Below are positions 34,300 through 46,075 of a DNA stretch of 64,000 nt, piece after piece. Source of the DNA: Trema orientale (taxonomy: Eukaryota > Streptophyta > Magnoliopsida > Rosales > Cannabaceae); contig JXTC01000042.1 of the NCBI GenBank assembly GCA_002914845.1, positions 488,517 to 552,516 of the forward strand, written 5' to 3'. The translations under genes were made by a program, and so were the position numbers. The notes beneath the pieces are model-generated. The model saw nothing but the letters and a program-made list of their open reading frames with translations, was not told where the DNA came from and searched no databases. The stretch's first letter is position 1, and every line of letters starts with the position of its first letter.

Positions 34300-35525
34300 T
34301 TTGTTCTCATAAAACAATTTTTTGTTTTTAAAAATAAAAAATTATTTTTTAGTTAAGATGCCAAAGTGCCCCATAGTCATTTTCTCTCCTACCAGACAAA
34401 CATGCATATGAAAAAATACGCTCGCTAATCTTCACACCCACATTCCTTTTTCTTTTTATCTCCTACCTAACACAGAATTAGCAAATGTGTGTGTGTCTCT
34501 ATCTCTCTAAATTGACAACCTATTAAGGTGAGCCCAATGGTAGTCACATGCCTCAAGCGCAACATTAAAAATCTCTTTTTGTAGTCAAGGATAAGATATT
34601 TCTTGTAATCGTCAATGAGTAATTTTCTTGACAAGCTCATGCAAATTAAGGATATAATAATTTGATTTGAATTCCGAATTAGCAGTTACTTAATCCTAAT
34701 ACGTTACATTAAGCACCAAAGAGAAAAAAAGTTCAGGGCCTTGAAAGTTGAAACTTTTGCAAACATTTCTTAATATAAAGAGATAGAAAGATTGCGTTCC
34801 AAGATGTCAAGATGAGAATCTTAGTCACTCTAGACATCATTATGGCATCCCTTTGCTGAAAAGAAAACCGATCTACTCCGCATGGTTGCGGTTTGATGAT
34901 GATTATTATTATACTCATAAGAATAAAGAGGGAAAAAAAATGTACATTTAATATCACTATATGTGTAATTGCAAAGAAGATTTGATAGAAGAACACAAAA
35001 TTAATGATCAATTAATCTTGAAGATATTAATTGAAACTAAAATTATTAATAGTTAATTGCTTAACAATAATAATTCATTAAGAGATGTATTCCCACAAGC
35101 CTTGTAAAGAGAGTAAATACAGCTTCGGTAGGCAATGAGTTCCAATCTTAATTAGGGTTATCTTCAATAATTAGCTTTTCATGAGTAGCCAACCTAAGCC
35201 AGCTAGCTACAGATTTCTATATCAAGAGACAGAAGAGGTCAATTTTTTGAGTTCAGCCAAAGGGTATAGTCGTAGGGGCCAGAACCAGCTCCTAACTAGA
35301 TGGTGCTTTTATTCCTTCAGCTTCTTAATAATCTTGATAATGAAGTAATTAGTCCCATAGCTAGCTGGTACTACTATAAGTCAATATTGAGCAACAACGT
35401 TTGATAGATATATGTGCTGGTAAAATGTTATATTATTTCTCCAACTTACTATTTTTAGGTTGACTCTTGACCCTGGTGAAACCAAATCTAAGAATAGTAG
35501 GGTTGTAATTAAATTGGCCAACGAG
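34300..35525. other. AT-rich gene-free sequence
   Basis: No coding region or paired repeat is supported. A 92-codon open frame on the minus strand (34733-35011) has no recognisable domain and lies in AT-rich sequence. Confidence 0.35.
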
Positions 35526-35568
35526 CCATTCCACGAATTTTTTTTTTGAAAGCTCCATTCCACGAATT
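35526..35568. repeat. 15-bp T-tailed insertion with 14-bp target-site duplication
   Basis: CCATTCCACGAATT occurs identically at 35526-35539 and 35555-35568. Between them is eight T followed by GAAAGCT, that is AGCTTTC plus A8 on the other strand. This is nearly the same insert as at 9152-9168. Confidence 0.65.
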
Positions 35569-35912
35569 AATAACCACAGAGTAACTTTTTCTATAGTAAT
35601 TTATGAATATTATATATTCAACCAGTCATCAAAGTGTGAAAACTGTCACAATTTGGAATCTATAAATTAATTTAATATGTATGCCTTCTAATTATTTATC
35701 CAAACATAAACAAATTAAATATTTCAGTTGCGTGGGATAGTCAGATTATATTTATTTTCTCTTATATATATAATTTATGAGCATTAAGGTTTCCTGCCTA
35801 TACGATTATTAGATTTTATATATAGATATAGATATACATGACCAGTGTCCGTATATTCTTTTAAGCATATCAATGTCAATTATAAGAGATTTCAATAAGG
35901 AGTAACGAGCAG

Positions 35913-35967
35913 TGAGGTACTTCTTTTTTTTTTTTTTTTTTTTTTTTTTGAATGCATTGAGGTACTT
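35913..35967. repeat. 35-bp T-tailed insertion with 10-bp target-site duplication
   Basis: TGAGGTACTT occurs at 35913-35922 and 35958-35967. The insert is a T run of about 26 followed by GAATGCAT, so it reads ATGCATTC plus a long A tail on the other strand. Confidence 0.55.
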
Positions 35968-36649
35968 ACAAAACACTATAAGAGCAATAAATGAATGAGT
36001 ACAAGTTTCTGACATATAACAGGGAAAATACTATGTGTATGCACCACATAAAGTGGAAAAACAGTAAAACAATATTAACTGTTGCACAGTACTACGCTTT
36101 CTAGAAATCAGCTCTAGAAAACAAACTAAATAATGCAATTAAATGGAAAGCGAGATTCTTGACCACGAAGCAATTCTAATTTCTAAGAAAGACAACCCGA
36201 AAGTTTGGTAGCCCCATACTTTCATCAACCCCATGATTTAGGCCACCTTAATATTAGACACTTTCTTGAGACTTAAGTTGGAAATTATAAACAGGTAATT
36301 CCCTTTATTTCTTTTTTAAAAAATTTCTTTAGTGTATTTGTATATATAATATTAGCCCACTTGATAAGAAATTAAGTAGTTTGAACAAGTTAAGAATTAG
36401 GATTGTTCGTGAATAGAAGAGAAGTAAGGAAGGAATTAAATATGCATGTAGAATATATAATATGAAAAGAACAAAAAAAAAGTACAGCAAATTAAAGAAT
36501 AATAAAAATAAAATACTATAATATATATGAGTATATTATTTTGAGTCCCCGAAGTGAACCACTCAAAAACTCCCCAAAACCTATAAAAGCAAACCTGAGA
36601 AGCACATGTACATCTCTAATAAGTTTTCTCGATTCCCATATCAAATATT
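35968..36649 (+). promoter_or_regulatory. Upstream region of the DUF7705-type gene
   Basis: An AT-rich stretch with several TATA-like sequences at 36525-36540 (TATAATATATATGAG), about 110 bp before the start codon. Beyond that I see no identifiable elements. Confidence 0.4.
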
Positions 36650-39600
36650 ATGGGGTACTTCAGACACAATTTGGTAAACCAAATCATAAGTTATTCTACA
36701 ATTATTACTGCGTTCATCTTTGTTAATGGGATTTTTTCAAATGTTGATGGAAATTATATATCGGGAATAGGCGATCCCGGAATGAGAAGGGATAACTTGA
36801 GAGTGGCTATAGAGTCATGGAATCAATGCAATGAAGTTGGAGAAGAAGCTCCTCAGACTGGTAGCCCACGGCTCGCTGACTGCTTCGACATCTACTCAAC
36901 TTCTCCGCCTGTTAATTCCAAAGGTAATAATTAGCCCATATATATATAATGCATGAACTCGAATCTTCGGTCAAATTTTCATGTATGTATACCACGTGAT
37001 CATTTTCAAAAAACCATTATCATTTGATTTAAATTGTAGTGCATTTTTCAGTTTTTATCTGTTTTCTTTTTTGTTGGTGATTAAATTATAATCATAAAGA
37101 ACTTAAATCTCAAGTATACTCCAAACATGATTTGGGTCACTAAAAATGCTGGACATATAGATGATTTGAATCCAAATTTCAAACACAAAACTTTGTGACT
37201 TACAATGTTCATGTAGGTATGTGCTTCCTAATTAACCAAATAAATTATTCATGTGAACTTTAACATATACATGATATTATAAAGTGTACGTTCGTGCATA
37301 CGTATGTTCATAATTTTTACTTGTAAATTATTTTGTTCATTATTTCACAGAAGAGACTTGTGTACTATGCAATAGACTACCGTACGTGTTAGTCCATCGA
37401 GTGACCCCGGAAGAGAACGAGTTAAAGACAGGAGAGCCCTTTCTTGGGCTTTCACCGCAGGCGCTATACGATCCAGATCTTTATGCTGCCGAGAAGGAGC
37501 TCTATTTGGCCTTCAAATGCCAAGTCCAAGATGTCCCAGCTCCATGGCACTTTTGGATGATCATGCTCAAGAGTGGAAACATGGACACTTTTGCAGCCAA
37601 GTGTCCGAAAAATGGGGTCCGGGTCGGACCATTCGGACCCGATAGCGGCTTCCCTTGTTTCGGGTCCGGTTGTATGAACCAGCCAGCGATATACCATGAC
37701 TACACGACTTTGCAGGGTCCTAATATGACTACCCTAAAGGGAAGGTTCTATGGGACGTGGGATTTGGATATTGTTGATGATCATGATTTGAGTGAATCAG
37801 GTTTATCAACGGTGGGGATTGATAATGTTAATATTTCTTACCACTCGGTTAGTTGGGAGAAGGAGATTGGGAAGGGTAGTTGGGTTTTCCATAATGTCTT
37901 GAGGACTTCAACCAAGTATCCGTGGTTGATGCTTTACTTGAGATCAGATGCCACGGATGGGTTTTCTGGTGGATACCATTACCCCACTAGGGGAATGTCC
38001 AAAATTGTAAGTATTCCTCTCTAGATATGCATATATATATATATATATATATATGAATTTAATTCTTTTGTCAAATTTTAGTGTTGAAATATATATTGGT
38101 TGAACCAATAAATGGATGACACGTGATAAAAAAATAAAAAAAAATAAATAATAATGCTAAAAAATTTATAAAATAGTTTTAGATTTTAAATTTATGTGTC
38201 ATCATGGATCTCTTTGTATAATCCATTTAGTATATATATGAGTTGGTCCAATATGATGTTGCTTATTCATCAAAAGAAAAAAAAAATGATGTTGCTTATA
38301 AGCAAGAAAAGAAGATATATAAGGAAGAGTTCCAACAAATTAATAATTAAACTTTGTTTGGTGGAGTACTTTCGGAAAAAGATGAAGGTATATAGTTTGT
38401 TGGAATATTTGTTATATAGTTTGGAATTTGGAACGTTTCCCGTAAAAGCAAAGCACGCATTCATGTGGAGTAGTGTGGATAAATATTTTGATTCAACAAC
38501 TCTTTCATTTGTTTGGTGTTAGAAATTAATATATGGTATTAATCAAAAATCTATAAAGAGGAAATAATTAAAAGTAGACATACTTTAGTTCATTGAACTT
38601 TTTCTTACCCTCTTTACCCTATGCACTTTTCAAGTACTTCTTACTGTTCATTGACAAAATTGTTTGATTGTTTGAACTCAGCATAGTCTATTTATTAATG
38701 AAGTATAATTCTACATGTCAACTATCAGTAAATCAGTAGGTATATTTTGAGCAGTTGCTTTGTTATTTCCATTTTAGAAAACAAAATTTGTACTACCGTT
38801 TGCAGTACAATTACAATACATGTATAAATCGCACTGTATTAAAACTGCAACATAATAATATAGGATCTAATCTATCGCACTTTTTGTCATGTACGTGCCA
38901 AATCTATTTGATGATACATTATGATCACTACTAAATAAAGAGTACTCAAAATTTGTAAGTTGCCACAAATTATGGGCAGGATAATCCTCCCTCCGTTACT
39001 ATATGTGGTCACCCCCAGCCTGATATTTTAGAACTGGAACTTTCAAATTTGTTTGCTAATGTCACGTGTAAAAACTTTTGAGTTGCATATCAATGTGAAC
39101 AGTTGGACTAATATCCAACATAGTTCAAAGATGATAATGTGACTACATTTACTTCTTTTGTTACCCCTACTTGCTACAGTACTAATACGTACGTAACCGC
39201 ACACATGCATGCAGATTCCAGAATCACCAAATTTCAAAGTAAGGGTGACGCTGAATGTGATCAAAGGCGGGGGTCCCAACAGCCAATTCTACCTGACCGA
39301 CATCGGAAGCTGCTGGAAGAACGACGGCCGCCCCTGCGATGGCGATGTGACATCGGACGTCACGCGATACAGCGAGATGATAATCAACCCCAACACCCCC
39401 ACGTGGTGCCGAGCTAACAACCTCGGCCTCTGCCCGCCTTACCACACCTTCGCCAATGGCACTCGCGTCCCTCGAAACGACACTTCTCGGTTCCCTTACT
39501 CAGCTTATCACTTGCACTGCTCTCCGGGGAATGCCCAACACCTGGAGGAGCCTTACAGCCTGTGTGATCCGTACAGCAATCCTCAACCTCAGGAGATTTT

Positions 39601-40067
39601 GCAGATTCTTCCTCACCCGGTCTGGGGCGAGTACGGTTATCCCACGAGGCAAGGAGAAGGTTGGATTGGTGATCCAAGGACATGGGAGCTCGATGTTGGG
39701 AGATTGTCCCAATCCCTTTATTTTTATCAGGTTCGACTTTCTTTCTTTTTTTCTTTTTTTTTTTTTTTTTCAAATTAATAAGTAATGCTATATATGAAAA
39801 TAAAATAATAATTAGATAGACAGAGAAGAAGATACGAAAAATTGAGAGCGCTTGCTCGAAGTACATATATAGTTGGTTCACTTGATAATCAAGTACCGTA
39901 TTTTTTGTATGTAAATTATAGACAGTAAAGCTTTCTTGCAGGATCCTGGAACACCGCCAGCGAAAAGGCAGTGGACGTCTATAAATTTGGGAACTGAAAT
40001 TTTCAAGGACCCGAATCAAGTGGCCGAGTGGACAGTAAGCAACTTCGACATTCTTATGACTAACTAA
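36650..40067 (+). CDS. Secreted protein of a conserved plant family of unknown function (DUF7705 type)
   Basis: Four exons, 36650-36923, 37351-38006, 39215-39730 and 39942-40067, with GT/AG borders and frame kept, give 523 aa. Residues 1-35 have a hydrophobic core ('IISYSTIITAFIFVNGIF') typical of a signal peptide, so the protein probably enters the secretory pathway. The body matches a family I remember by its segments: 'MNQPAIYHDYT', 'KYPWLMLYLRSDATDGFSGG', 'GGPNSQFYLTDIGSCWKNDG', 'HPVWGEYGYPT' and 'LYFYQDPGTPPAKRQWTS'. It is rich in conserved Cys and has several N-glycosylation sequons (NMT, NIS, NGT, NDT), which fits an extracellular or wall location. The start codon was chosen as the ATG opening the signal peptide. 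The family name is from memory, and no biochemical role is known to me. Confidence 0.85.
38031..38054. repeat. (AT)n microsatellite in intron 2
   Basis: Twelve uninterrupted AT units, 24 bases after the donor site. Confidence 0.95.
38253..38299 (+). repeat. 19-bp A-tailed insertion with 14-bp target-site duplication
   Basis: ATGATGTTGCTTAT occurs at 38253-38266 and 38286-38299, flanking TCATCAAAAG plus A9. The head ATCAAAA resembles the 3' end of the SINE at 13225-13394 (GTTATC plus A10). It lies in intron 2 of the DUF7705-type gene. Confidence 0.65.
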
Positions 40068-42719
40068 GCCCTAAAGGATACCTTGTTTTTGTTTGTTCAC
40101 AGCCACTTTTGACTCCATTTATTGAGGACTATATGGAGCTGGTTCTCATTAGATCACCTTTTAATTAACCGACGGGTAGAATATATACGTTTGAGTTCTA
40201 TTTTTTTTAGTTTGTCTTGTCTTTCCTTGTGTCTACCTCGTCTTATATTATATCTTTTGTCTAGGCTTCAAATTAACAAGATTAGCATCTTTATGTCAAC
40301 TTTCTTTCTTCTTTTTGGTGGGGACTATTCTTCAAAACTTAGCATAGGATGGAAATCGTTTTCTCTTTATTTGTTTTATGTCAAGCAACAAATGTCTTGT
40401 TAAGCTAATACTTGTGCTGGTAGATTGGCCGCTTTTGAGATGTTGAAGAGAAATAGAATGTTGTGGTGTATAACTCCTAATTGATGATACCATTTTGTAG
40501 AATTACTTAAACGGGTTTTTTTTTTTGATCGATTTTCTATTGTTTAGAATTTCTGTGTATTTTTCCTCTATTTGAGTGTTCAATTTGGGGGAAAAAAAAA
40601 ATTTACTGAAAAAAAAAGTTCAGAAAAACTCCTGGTCTAAATTTGTCCTATATGCCTCCAAACTTGTTATTACGGCTTCAACTTTTCTAGGGGATTTTGA
40701 TACTCAATTGGCTATCTCTTGTTGTACATATAATAAGAATTAATCTACAATATGCAAATACAAGGAATTAGCTGGTGGTGGTACTGGAAGTCATGTGGCA
40801 TATTACCTTGAATATCCAAATAGGAGCAGAGATGTTTACTTAAAATACTTGGTCGAATCTCAAATTATTAACAAATATATGCATGGTAACAAATATATGC
40901 ATGGTCTATTCAAACACCCATTCACTTTTCTCGAGCCAAAGAATACAATATTTAGAGAAAATGATTTAATGAAAGTTGTTTAGTAGTTTCTATTTCAATA
41001 ATTTGCGGCGCTTTTGTGATAGGGATTTGGGTATTCAAACCATGTTAAATTTGCGGTGTTCTTCGAAATAAAGTTTGACACTACAATTTCATGTCACTCC
41101 TTCATGAATCCCCACTGCTGACATTGTGGTCATGAAAAGAAACAAGATAGATTCTCCGCATCCATTTGTCCTCTACGCACTGAACTAAGAAAATTATGAC
41201 TTTGGTTTCTGCTAAAACTAGAAGCTGGTTGAAACAACAAAGTAACAAACTACATCAAGAAATTAAATTAGCTGTAATAGAGTTTAGTTGATTGTCACTC
41301 AAAGCCATATTATCAATTTAATACACTTCAAATTACAGAAAAAGAAAAAGAGATAAAAAAGTGGTACATTTCCATTATGTCAAACAATTACCTCTATCAG
41401 CTGTTCAGTCTGATGCGTTTTAGAATTCAGTTTGTTTAAGAAGTACGTCTTTGTTTCACCTTGATTCAACTCTCTAGTTCATCAAGATATTAAATTAGGG
41501 TTTTGACTTACTACACATGTTTCCATGTCTTTAGGGGTACATATGTTTATGCTGCATTATGATTAAAACGAGATACAAGTTAACTTCCAGAGATTTCAGA
41601 TGCAAAGTAAGAATGCACATTGCACTAATCATTCATACAGGCAAACATGCTAGGCCAAAGTGGCCAAACCTCCTATTACTAAATAATTCCAAAAACAAGA
41701 ACTTAATTTGCATGGAATCACAATGATCCTATCAGGATTGATTTTAATAATTAGGCATGCCCTAGCAAATTAAAGTTCAAAATAGATGACAGAAAAACGG
41801 GTAAAACAACTAACGTTTCACAACTAAAACTAGTATGCCCAGTCAAATACATCTAAGCAATTTTGAAAATTTCCAACGTGAAAGTAATGCAAATGGATAC
41901 CACATTTATGCAGCCTTATTTGAACATAGAATGCATGCCTGCTAACTTTTATGAATGACCGACGAAATAATCTATGAAAAAAAATCCAATCTAACGAGAC
42001 AATAGATAAAAGAATGACAATGAAAACAAAAGAAGATGCAAATAGACAAAAACTTGTAAGAATAAACCAATAATTGATGTAAGATTCTCAACCAATGCGG
42101 GCAACTTGTCATAAGGAAATTGCTGATACAGCACATAGATTACTAGGTGCAAAACTGTAGCAAGAGATCTAGAAGTTAAGAAATCTCAAATCCTCACTAA
42201 TTTTACAAAGAAATCCATCCTACTTTTAAAATGGAGATAGACTGTATATAATAAGTGGGGAAAACAATGAGAGAAAAGAAGAGAGAACCTCCCATGTTTA
42301 GAGGAGCTAACCAAAAAAGTAAGCAATAGTACATCTATCAAAGACAATGCATAAGATTTTCTCACTCAATAACAAAGCAAAGGATAGAAAACAGAACTAA
42401 AATCCCTTACGGGATATTTGCATCAGTGTGGAAATATTTAACCTAGTATGGCTTAAAGCAGGAATTCAAGCAATTTATTGAGTTAGTTCACGATCCTTTG
42501 GTGCTTTTGTCAGGAGATCAGTACTATATTAGCAGATAAGGCAAACAGGGAACGGACCAGATGAATGAGGACTAAGAGGTAGATGGAAAGGGAAACAGAG
42601 GAGTGGGGCCTAGACGGTAGGCACATGAGGATTTAAAGTTTCTTGGAATTTTTCTTTTTCCATGTATACATATCTTTTTATTTTCTTTTTCACAATGAAA
42701 GAAGGAAGAGAAATAAAGG
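40068..42719. other. Intergenic region between DUF7705-type and PPR genes
   Basis: AT-rich sequence with no supported gene. A 17-bp direct duplication (ACAAATATATGCATGGT) lies at about 40869-40903. Nothing else recognisable from 41000 to 42700. Confidence 0.4.
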
Positions 42720-42807
42720 TTTCTGATATCTTTTCTTTTGCATTGTGGGGTTAGTTTGGGTGGTTTCTGATCTCTTTTCTTTTGCGTTGTGGGGTTAGTT
42801 TGGGTGG
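42720..42807. repeat. 44-bp tandem duplication
   Basis: The unit TTTCTGATATCTTTTCTTTT plus 24 bp is repeated at 42720-42763 and 42764-42807 with two differences. It lies downstream of the minus-strand PPR gene. Confidence 0.85.
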
Positions 42808-42871
42808 CCACTGTAAAAAGGTGTTGAAGGATTGAGGGGTTTTTTTTTTTTTTTGGGAGAGAGAAGCCCAC

Positions 42872-42895
42872 GGGGGGGGGGGGGGGGGGGGGGGG
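42872..42895. repeat. 24-base G homopolymer
   Basis: An uninterrupted run of 24 G, about 20 bp after a T tract. Very unusual in AT-rich plant DNA. The PPR transcript strand reads it as C. Confidence 0.9.
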
Positions 42896-43045
42896 TTGAG
42901 GAGGTGTCATCTTTTCCCGATGGGATGTATTTTCAATGAATAACTTGGAAACCAAAAATATAGAATTCTCACAAAGAGATGGAATGGTATGCAATCAAAA
43001 ATGGCTGTTATGTTTCTACCATATAGCGTTTGGTATGGGACTCCC

Positions 43046-46000
43046 TCACTCTTCATCATGCAAGAAAGGATCCGTGTCCACAACATAACCATCTTGTTTC
43101 ATAACTTTTATCAAATACTCCAAAACTGCATTAATTTCACCGGCATTGGGATGAGACTTATCCCCAGCCACAAACAGATGTGTCTTTTGTCCCACTAGAA
43201 TCCAGCTACATCCAGGCAACTTTACAACCCCTTTTTCTTTCATTGTCATCCTCAAAGAGTTGACCTCATTCCAGTTTCCTGATGCAGCATATATGTTAGC
43301 AAGAAGCACATAGGGTGAAGAGTTTTGGGGATCTAAATCAATAAGTTTCTCAGCTGCATGTTGCCCCCTCAAGTTATCTCCGTGTAATCTGCAGGCACCA
43401 AGTAATGTAGCCCAAATCATAGCATCTGACTCAAAATTTAGTTTGTTGATAAGTTCCTCTGCCTCTTTGAGAAACCCCCATCGGCCAAGAATATCGACCA
43501 TGCAGGCAACATGATCCACCCTGAGCTGAACTCCATAATCATTTACCATCATGTTAAAGATTTGTCGGCCTTCGGCTACTTTTCCTGAATGACTACACGC
43601 AGTGAGAACACCAAGGAATGTAACATCATCAGGCATAATATGTGCTTGCTTCATCTCATCAAAGACCTTTAGTGCATCGTCAGCATAACCATTTTTAGCA
43701 AGCCCGACTACCATGGAGTTCCAAGAAATGACATCATTTTTAGTTCTCATTTCTCGAAAAACTTGGACAGAACTTTTCACATCCCCACATTTAGCATACA
43801 TGTCTACAAGAGCACTACATGTCAACTCATCCTGATCATAACCAGTATGAAAAATGAGGGAGTGGATCTCTCTGCCATCTATCAAAGAAGATAAGACAGA
43901 TGATGCTCGAAGCACACTAGCAAATGTGGCTTGGTCTGGTAGAGCATTCTCGCTGTGCATTTTTCGGTACAGCTGCAAGGCTTCCTCACTGCAATCATTT
44001 TGACTGAGTCCTGAAATAATAGCAGTCCATAGTACTGTGCTTTTTGGATTTGGAAACTCAAAGAAAAGAATTTCAGCATCCACTTTGCACTGAGACTTTA
44101 TATACATGCCCAAAAGAGAGACTCTCAAGAAGTCACAACCATCATACAGAAGGCCCCTCATTAGTACCAAACAATGGATTTGCCTTCCCAGTATTAGCAT
44201 AGTAGGTTCATTGCATGCATCCAAAAGGGTTGCATATGTGATATCAGTAGGGCTCAATCCAGCAGCCTGCATCCCTCGAAACAAAGTTATAGCTTTCTCT
44301 AAATTGATTTGACTATACCCAGCAATCAACACATTCATGGAGATCACACTCCACTGAGGCATAACAGAAAAAACTTTATGTGCAGTTTCAATGGCTCCAC
44401 ACTTGGCATACATGTCAACAAGCGAGCTGCCAGCATAAAGACTTGTTTCCAAACCAGATTTAATGGAGAGACAATGGACTTGTTGCCCCTGATTTAGTCC
44501 TTTAACATTTGCACAAGCACTCAGTATACTGGCCAAAGACACCTCATCAGGCATCATCCCATCTGAATTCATTCTTTGGAACATGTTGAAAGCCTCAACC
44601 TCATCCTCCTCCTGAACATACCCAACGATGATTGCATTCCAAGAAACCTTATCTCTACTCCTAATGAGCTCAAATTGTTTCCTTGCATCCCTTAGAGCTC
44701 CTGATTTAGCATACATATCAATCAATGCATTTCCAACAAACAAATTCAATTCAAATCTGTTCTTAATGATAACTGAATGCAACTGGCAACCCAGTTCTAG
44801 AAACTCCAAGCAAGCACATGCACTCAAAATGCTAGTGTAGGTAAATTCATCGGGCTGAAAGCCACATTCTTTCATATTAGAGAACAATTCGATGACCTCA
44901 AAGGCATGCCCATTATGTGCATAACCTCCAAGCATTGCGTTCCACAAGACAAGGTTCTTAGCATCTAAACCATCAAATATTTTCTTAGAAGCATTCACTT
45001 GCTCACACTTGGCATACATATTAATCAGAGAACTTCCTACATAAAAATTAGAATCCAAACCCTGTTTAACCGCATGAGCATGAACAAGTAAGCCATTGTT
45101 TAAAGCTGCTAAACTAGCAATTGCACTTAAGATACTTCCTAAAGTAGATCTAGTAGGTTTTACATCAGCTTTTCTCATTTTCAAGAAAAACGTAAAAGCC
45201 TCCAACTCATAACCGGCCTTGGCATGCCCGGAAATCATCACATTCCAAGCCACAACATTCGGGTTAGGCATCTCAGCGAACAACTCACATGCATCACCTA
45301 GCTTTCCTATACTAACACAAGCACTAATGACAGTCACATAAGCAACTTGATCTGGAACACGGCCAACTTTCTGCAACTCCTTAAAGGCTTTGAGCGCCTC
45401 CTCGGGCAAACCAACTTGTACATACCCTGTAATCATTGCTGTCAAAGCGACCGTATCAAGCTCCTCAGCCCCATCGAAAACCCGATGAGCATCACTCAGG
45501 AGATCACATTTGGAATACATATGAATAAGTGCACCTTCACAAAATGAGTTTGACTCAAACCCCATCTTAATAACACCACAATGAACTTGTCTACCAAGCT
45601 CAGGATCCAGACATCTTGCACAAGAAGACAAAACCATAGCAAAAGTGTACCCATTTGGCGAAACACCAGAGCCGAAAAACGAAACAAATGATTCAAAGAC
45701 CTGTTCCAACAAACCCCACTTTGAGTACATTGAAAGAATCGAATTCCAAGCAAAGACATCTTTTCTCTCGAGCCGGTCAAACGCTTTCTCAGCAAAGCCC
45801 ACATTGCCACACTTGGCATAAAGATCAAGAATGGAATTTCCCAGCAACCCTTTGGAGTCCACTCCAAATTTCAAGCTATAACCATGGATGACCCTGGCTG
45901 TTCTTGATGCTTGAGCTAGTAAGTCAGGCAATTCGAACACATGGCGGGCTCTAATCCGTTTGCATTGTTCTAAACAGGCTCGCAAGAGATGGCTATAAAT

Positions 46001-46075
46001 CGTTTCCGATGTGGGACTGTGGAGAATGCCCACGACTTCAAGCACACTTGGGATAACAGGCAACTTGTCAACGGC
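43046..46075 (-). CDS. MEF12: E-class pentatricopeptide repeat protein, MEF12-like, fused to a CURT1D exon
   Basis: The open frame runs from a splice acceptor (AG at 46077-46076) to the stop at 43046-43048, about 1009 codons. From 'SETIYSHLLRACLEQ' on, it follows Arabidopsis At3g09040 (MEF12, an organellar RNA-editing factor) along its length. It contains about two dozen PLS-type repeats ('LYAKCGNVGFAEKAFDRL', 'DMYAKCGAIETAHKVFSVMP'), then E/E+ motifs ('ATLLGACRLHGDNLRGQHAA', 'SYVLLANIYA'-type, 'GCSWILVGQKTHLFVAGDKS'), and no DYW domain. Such proteins bind organelle RNA one base per repeat and direct C-to-U editing. Oddity: no ATG lies near the expected start. The first 18 codons (46075-46022) are CURT1D-like ('AVDKLPVIPSVLEVVGIL'), and the first in-frame ATG is at 45730, inside the repeats. 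A start therefore has to come from upstream exons or a non-ATG codon. Confidence 0.9.
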   Translation of the reverse strand, partial: AVDKLPVIPSVLEVVGILHSPTSETIYSHLLRACLEQCKRIRARHVFELPDLLAQASRTARVIHGYSLKFGVDSKGLLGNSILDLYAKCGNVGFAEKAFDRLERKDVFAWNSILSMYSKWGLLEQVFESFVSFFGSGVSPNGYTFAMVLSSCARCLDPELGRQVHCGVIKMGFESNSFCEGALIHMYSKCDLLSDAHRVFDGAEELDTVALTAMITGYVQVGLPEEALKAFKELQKVGRVPDQVAYVTVISACVSIGKLGDACELFAEMPNPNVVAWNVMISGHAKAGYELEAFTFFLKMRKADVKPTRSTLGSILSAIASLAALNNGLLVHAHAVKQGLDSNFYVGSSLINMYAKCEQVNASKKIFDGLDAKNLVLWNAMLGGYAHNGHAFEVIELFSNMKECGFQPDEFTYTSILSACACLEFLELGCQLHSVIIKNRFELNLFVGNALIDMYAKSGALRDARKQFELIRSRDKVSWNAIIVGYVQEEDEVEAFNMFQRMNSDGMMPDEVSLASILSACANVKGLNQGQQVHCLSIKSGLETSLYAGSSLVDMYAKCGAIETAHKVFSVMPQWSVISMNVLIAGYSQINLEKAITLFRGMQAAGLSPTDITYATLLDACNEPTMLILGRQIHCLVLMRGLLYDGCDFLRVSLLGMYIKSQCKVDAEILFFEFPNPKSTVLWTAIISGLSQNDCSEEALQLYRKMHSENALPDQATFASVLRASSVLSSLIDGREIHSLIFHTGYDQDELTCSALVDMYAKCGDVKSSVQVFREMRTKNDVISWNSMVVGLAKNGYADDALKVFDEMKQAHIMPDDVTFLGVLTACSHSGKVAEGRQIFNMMVNDYGVQLRVDHVACMVDILGRWGFLKEAEELINKLNFESDAMIWATLLGACRLHGDNLRGQHAAEKLIDLDPQNSSPYVLLANIYAASGNWNEVNSLRMTMKEKGVVKLPGCSWILVGQKTHLFVAGDKSHPNAGEINAVLEYLIKVMKQDGYVVDTDPFLHDEE

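Noticed and set aside
34860-34900. Possible Helitron end (hairpin CCGCATGGTTGCGG)
   Set aside because: The hairpin is not followed by CTRR-T at the required distance on either strand, and no matching 5' TC end was found.
34733-35011. 92-codon minus-strand frame with a hydrophobic N-terminus
   Set aside because: AT-rich sequence gives Ile/Phe runs by chance; no family resemblance and no supporting splice sites.
42572-42994. 140-codon minus-strand frame with a proline run
   Set aside because: The proline run is only the translation of the G24 homopolymer; no homology or splice context.
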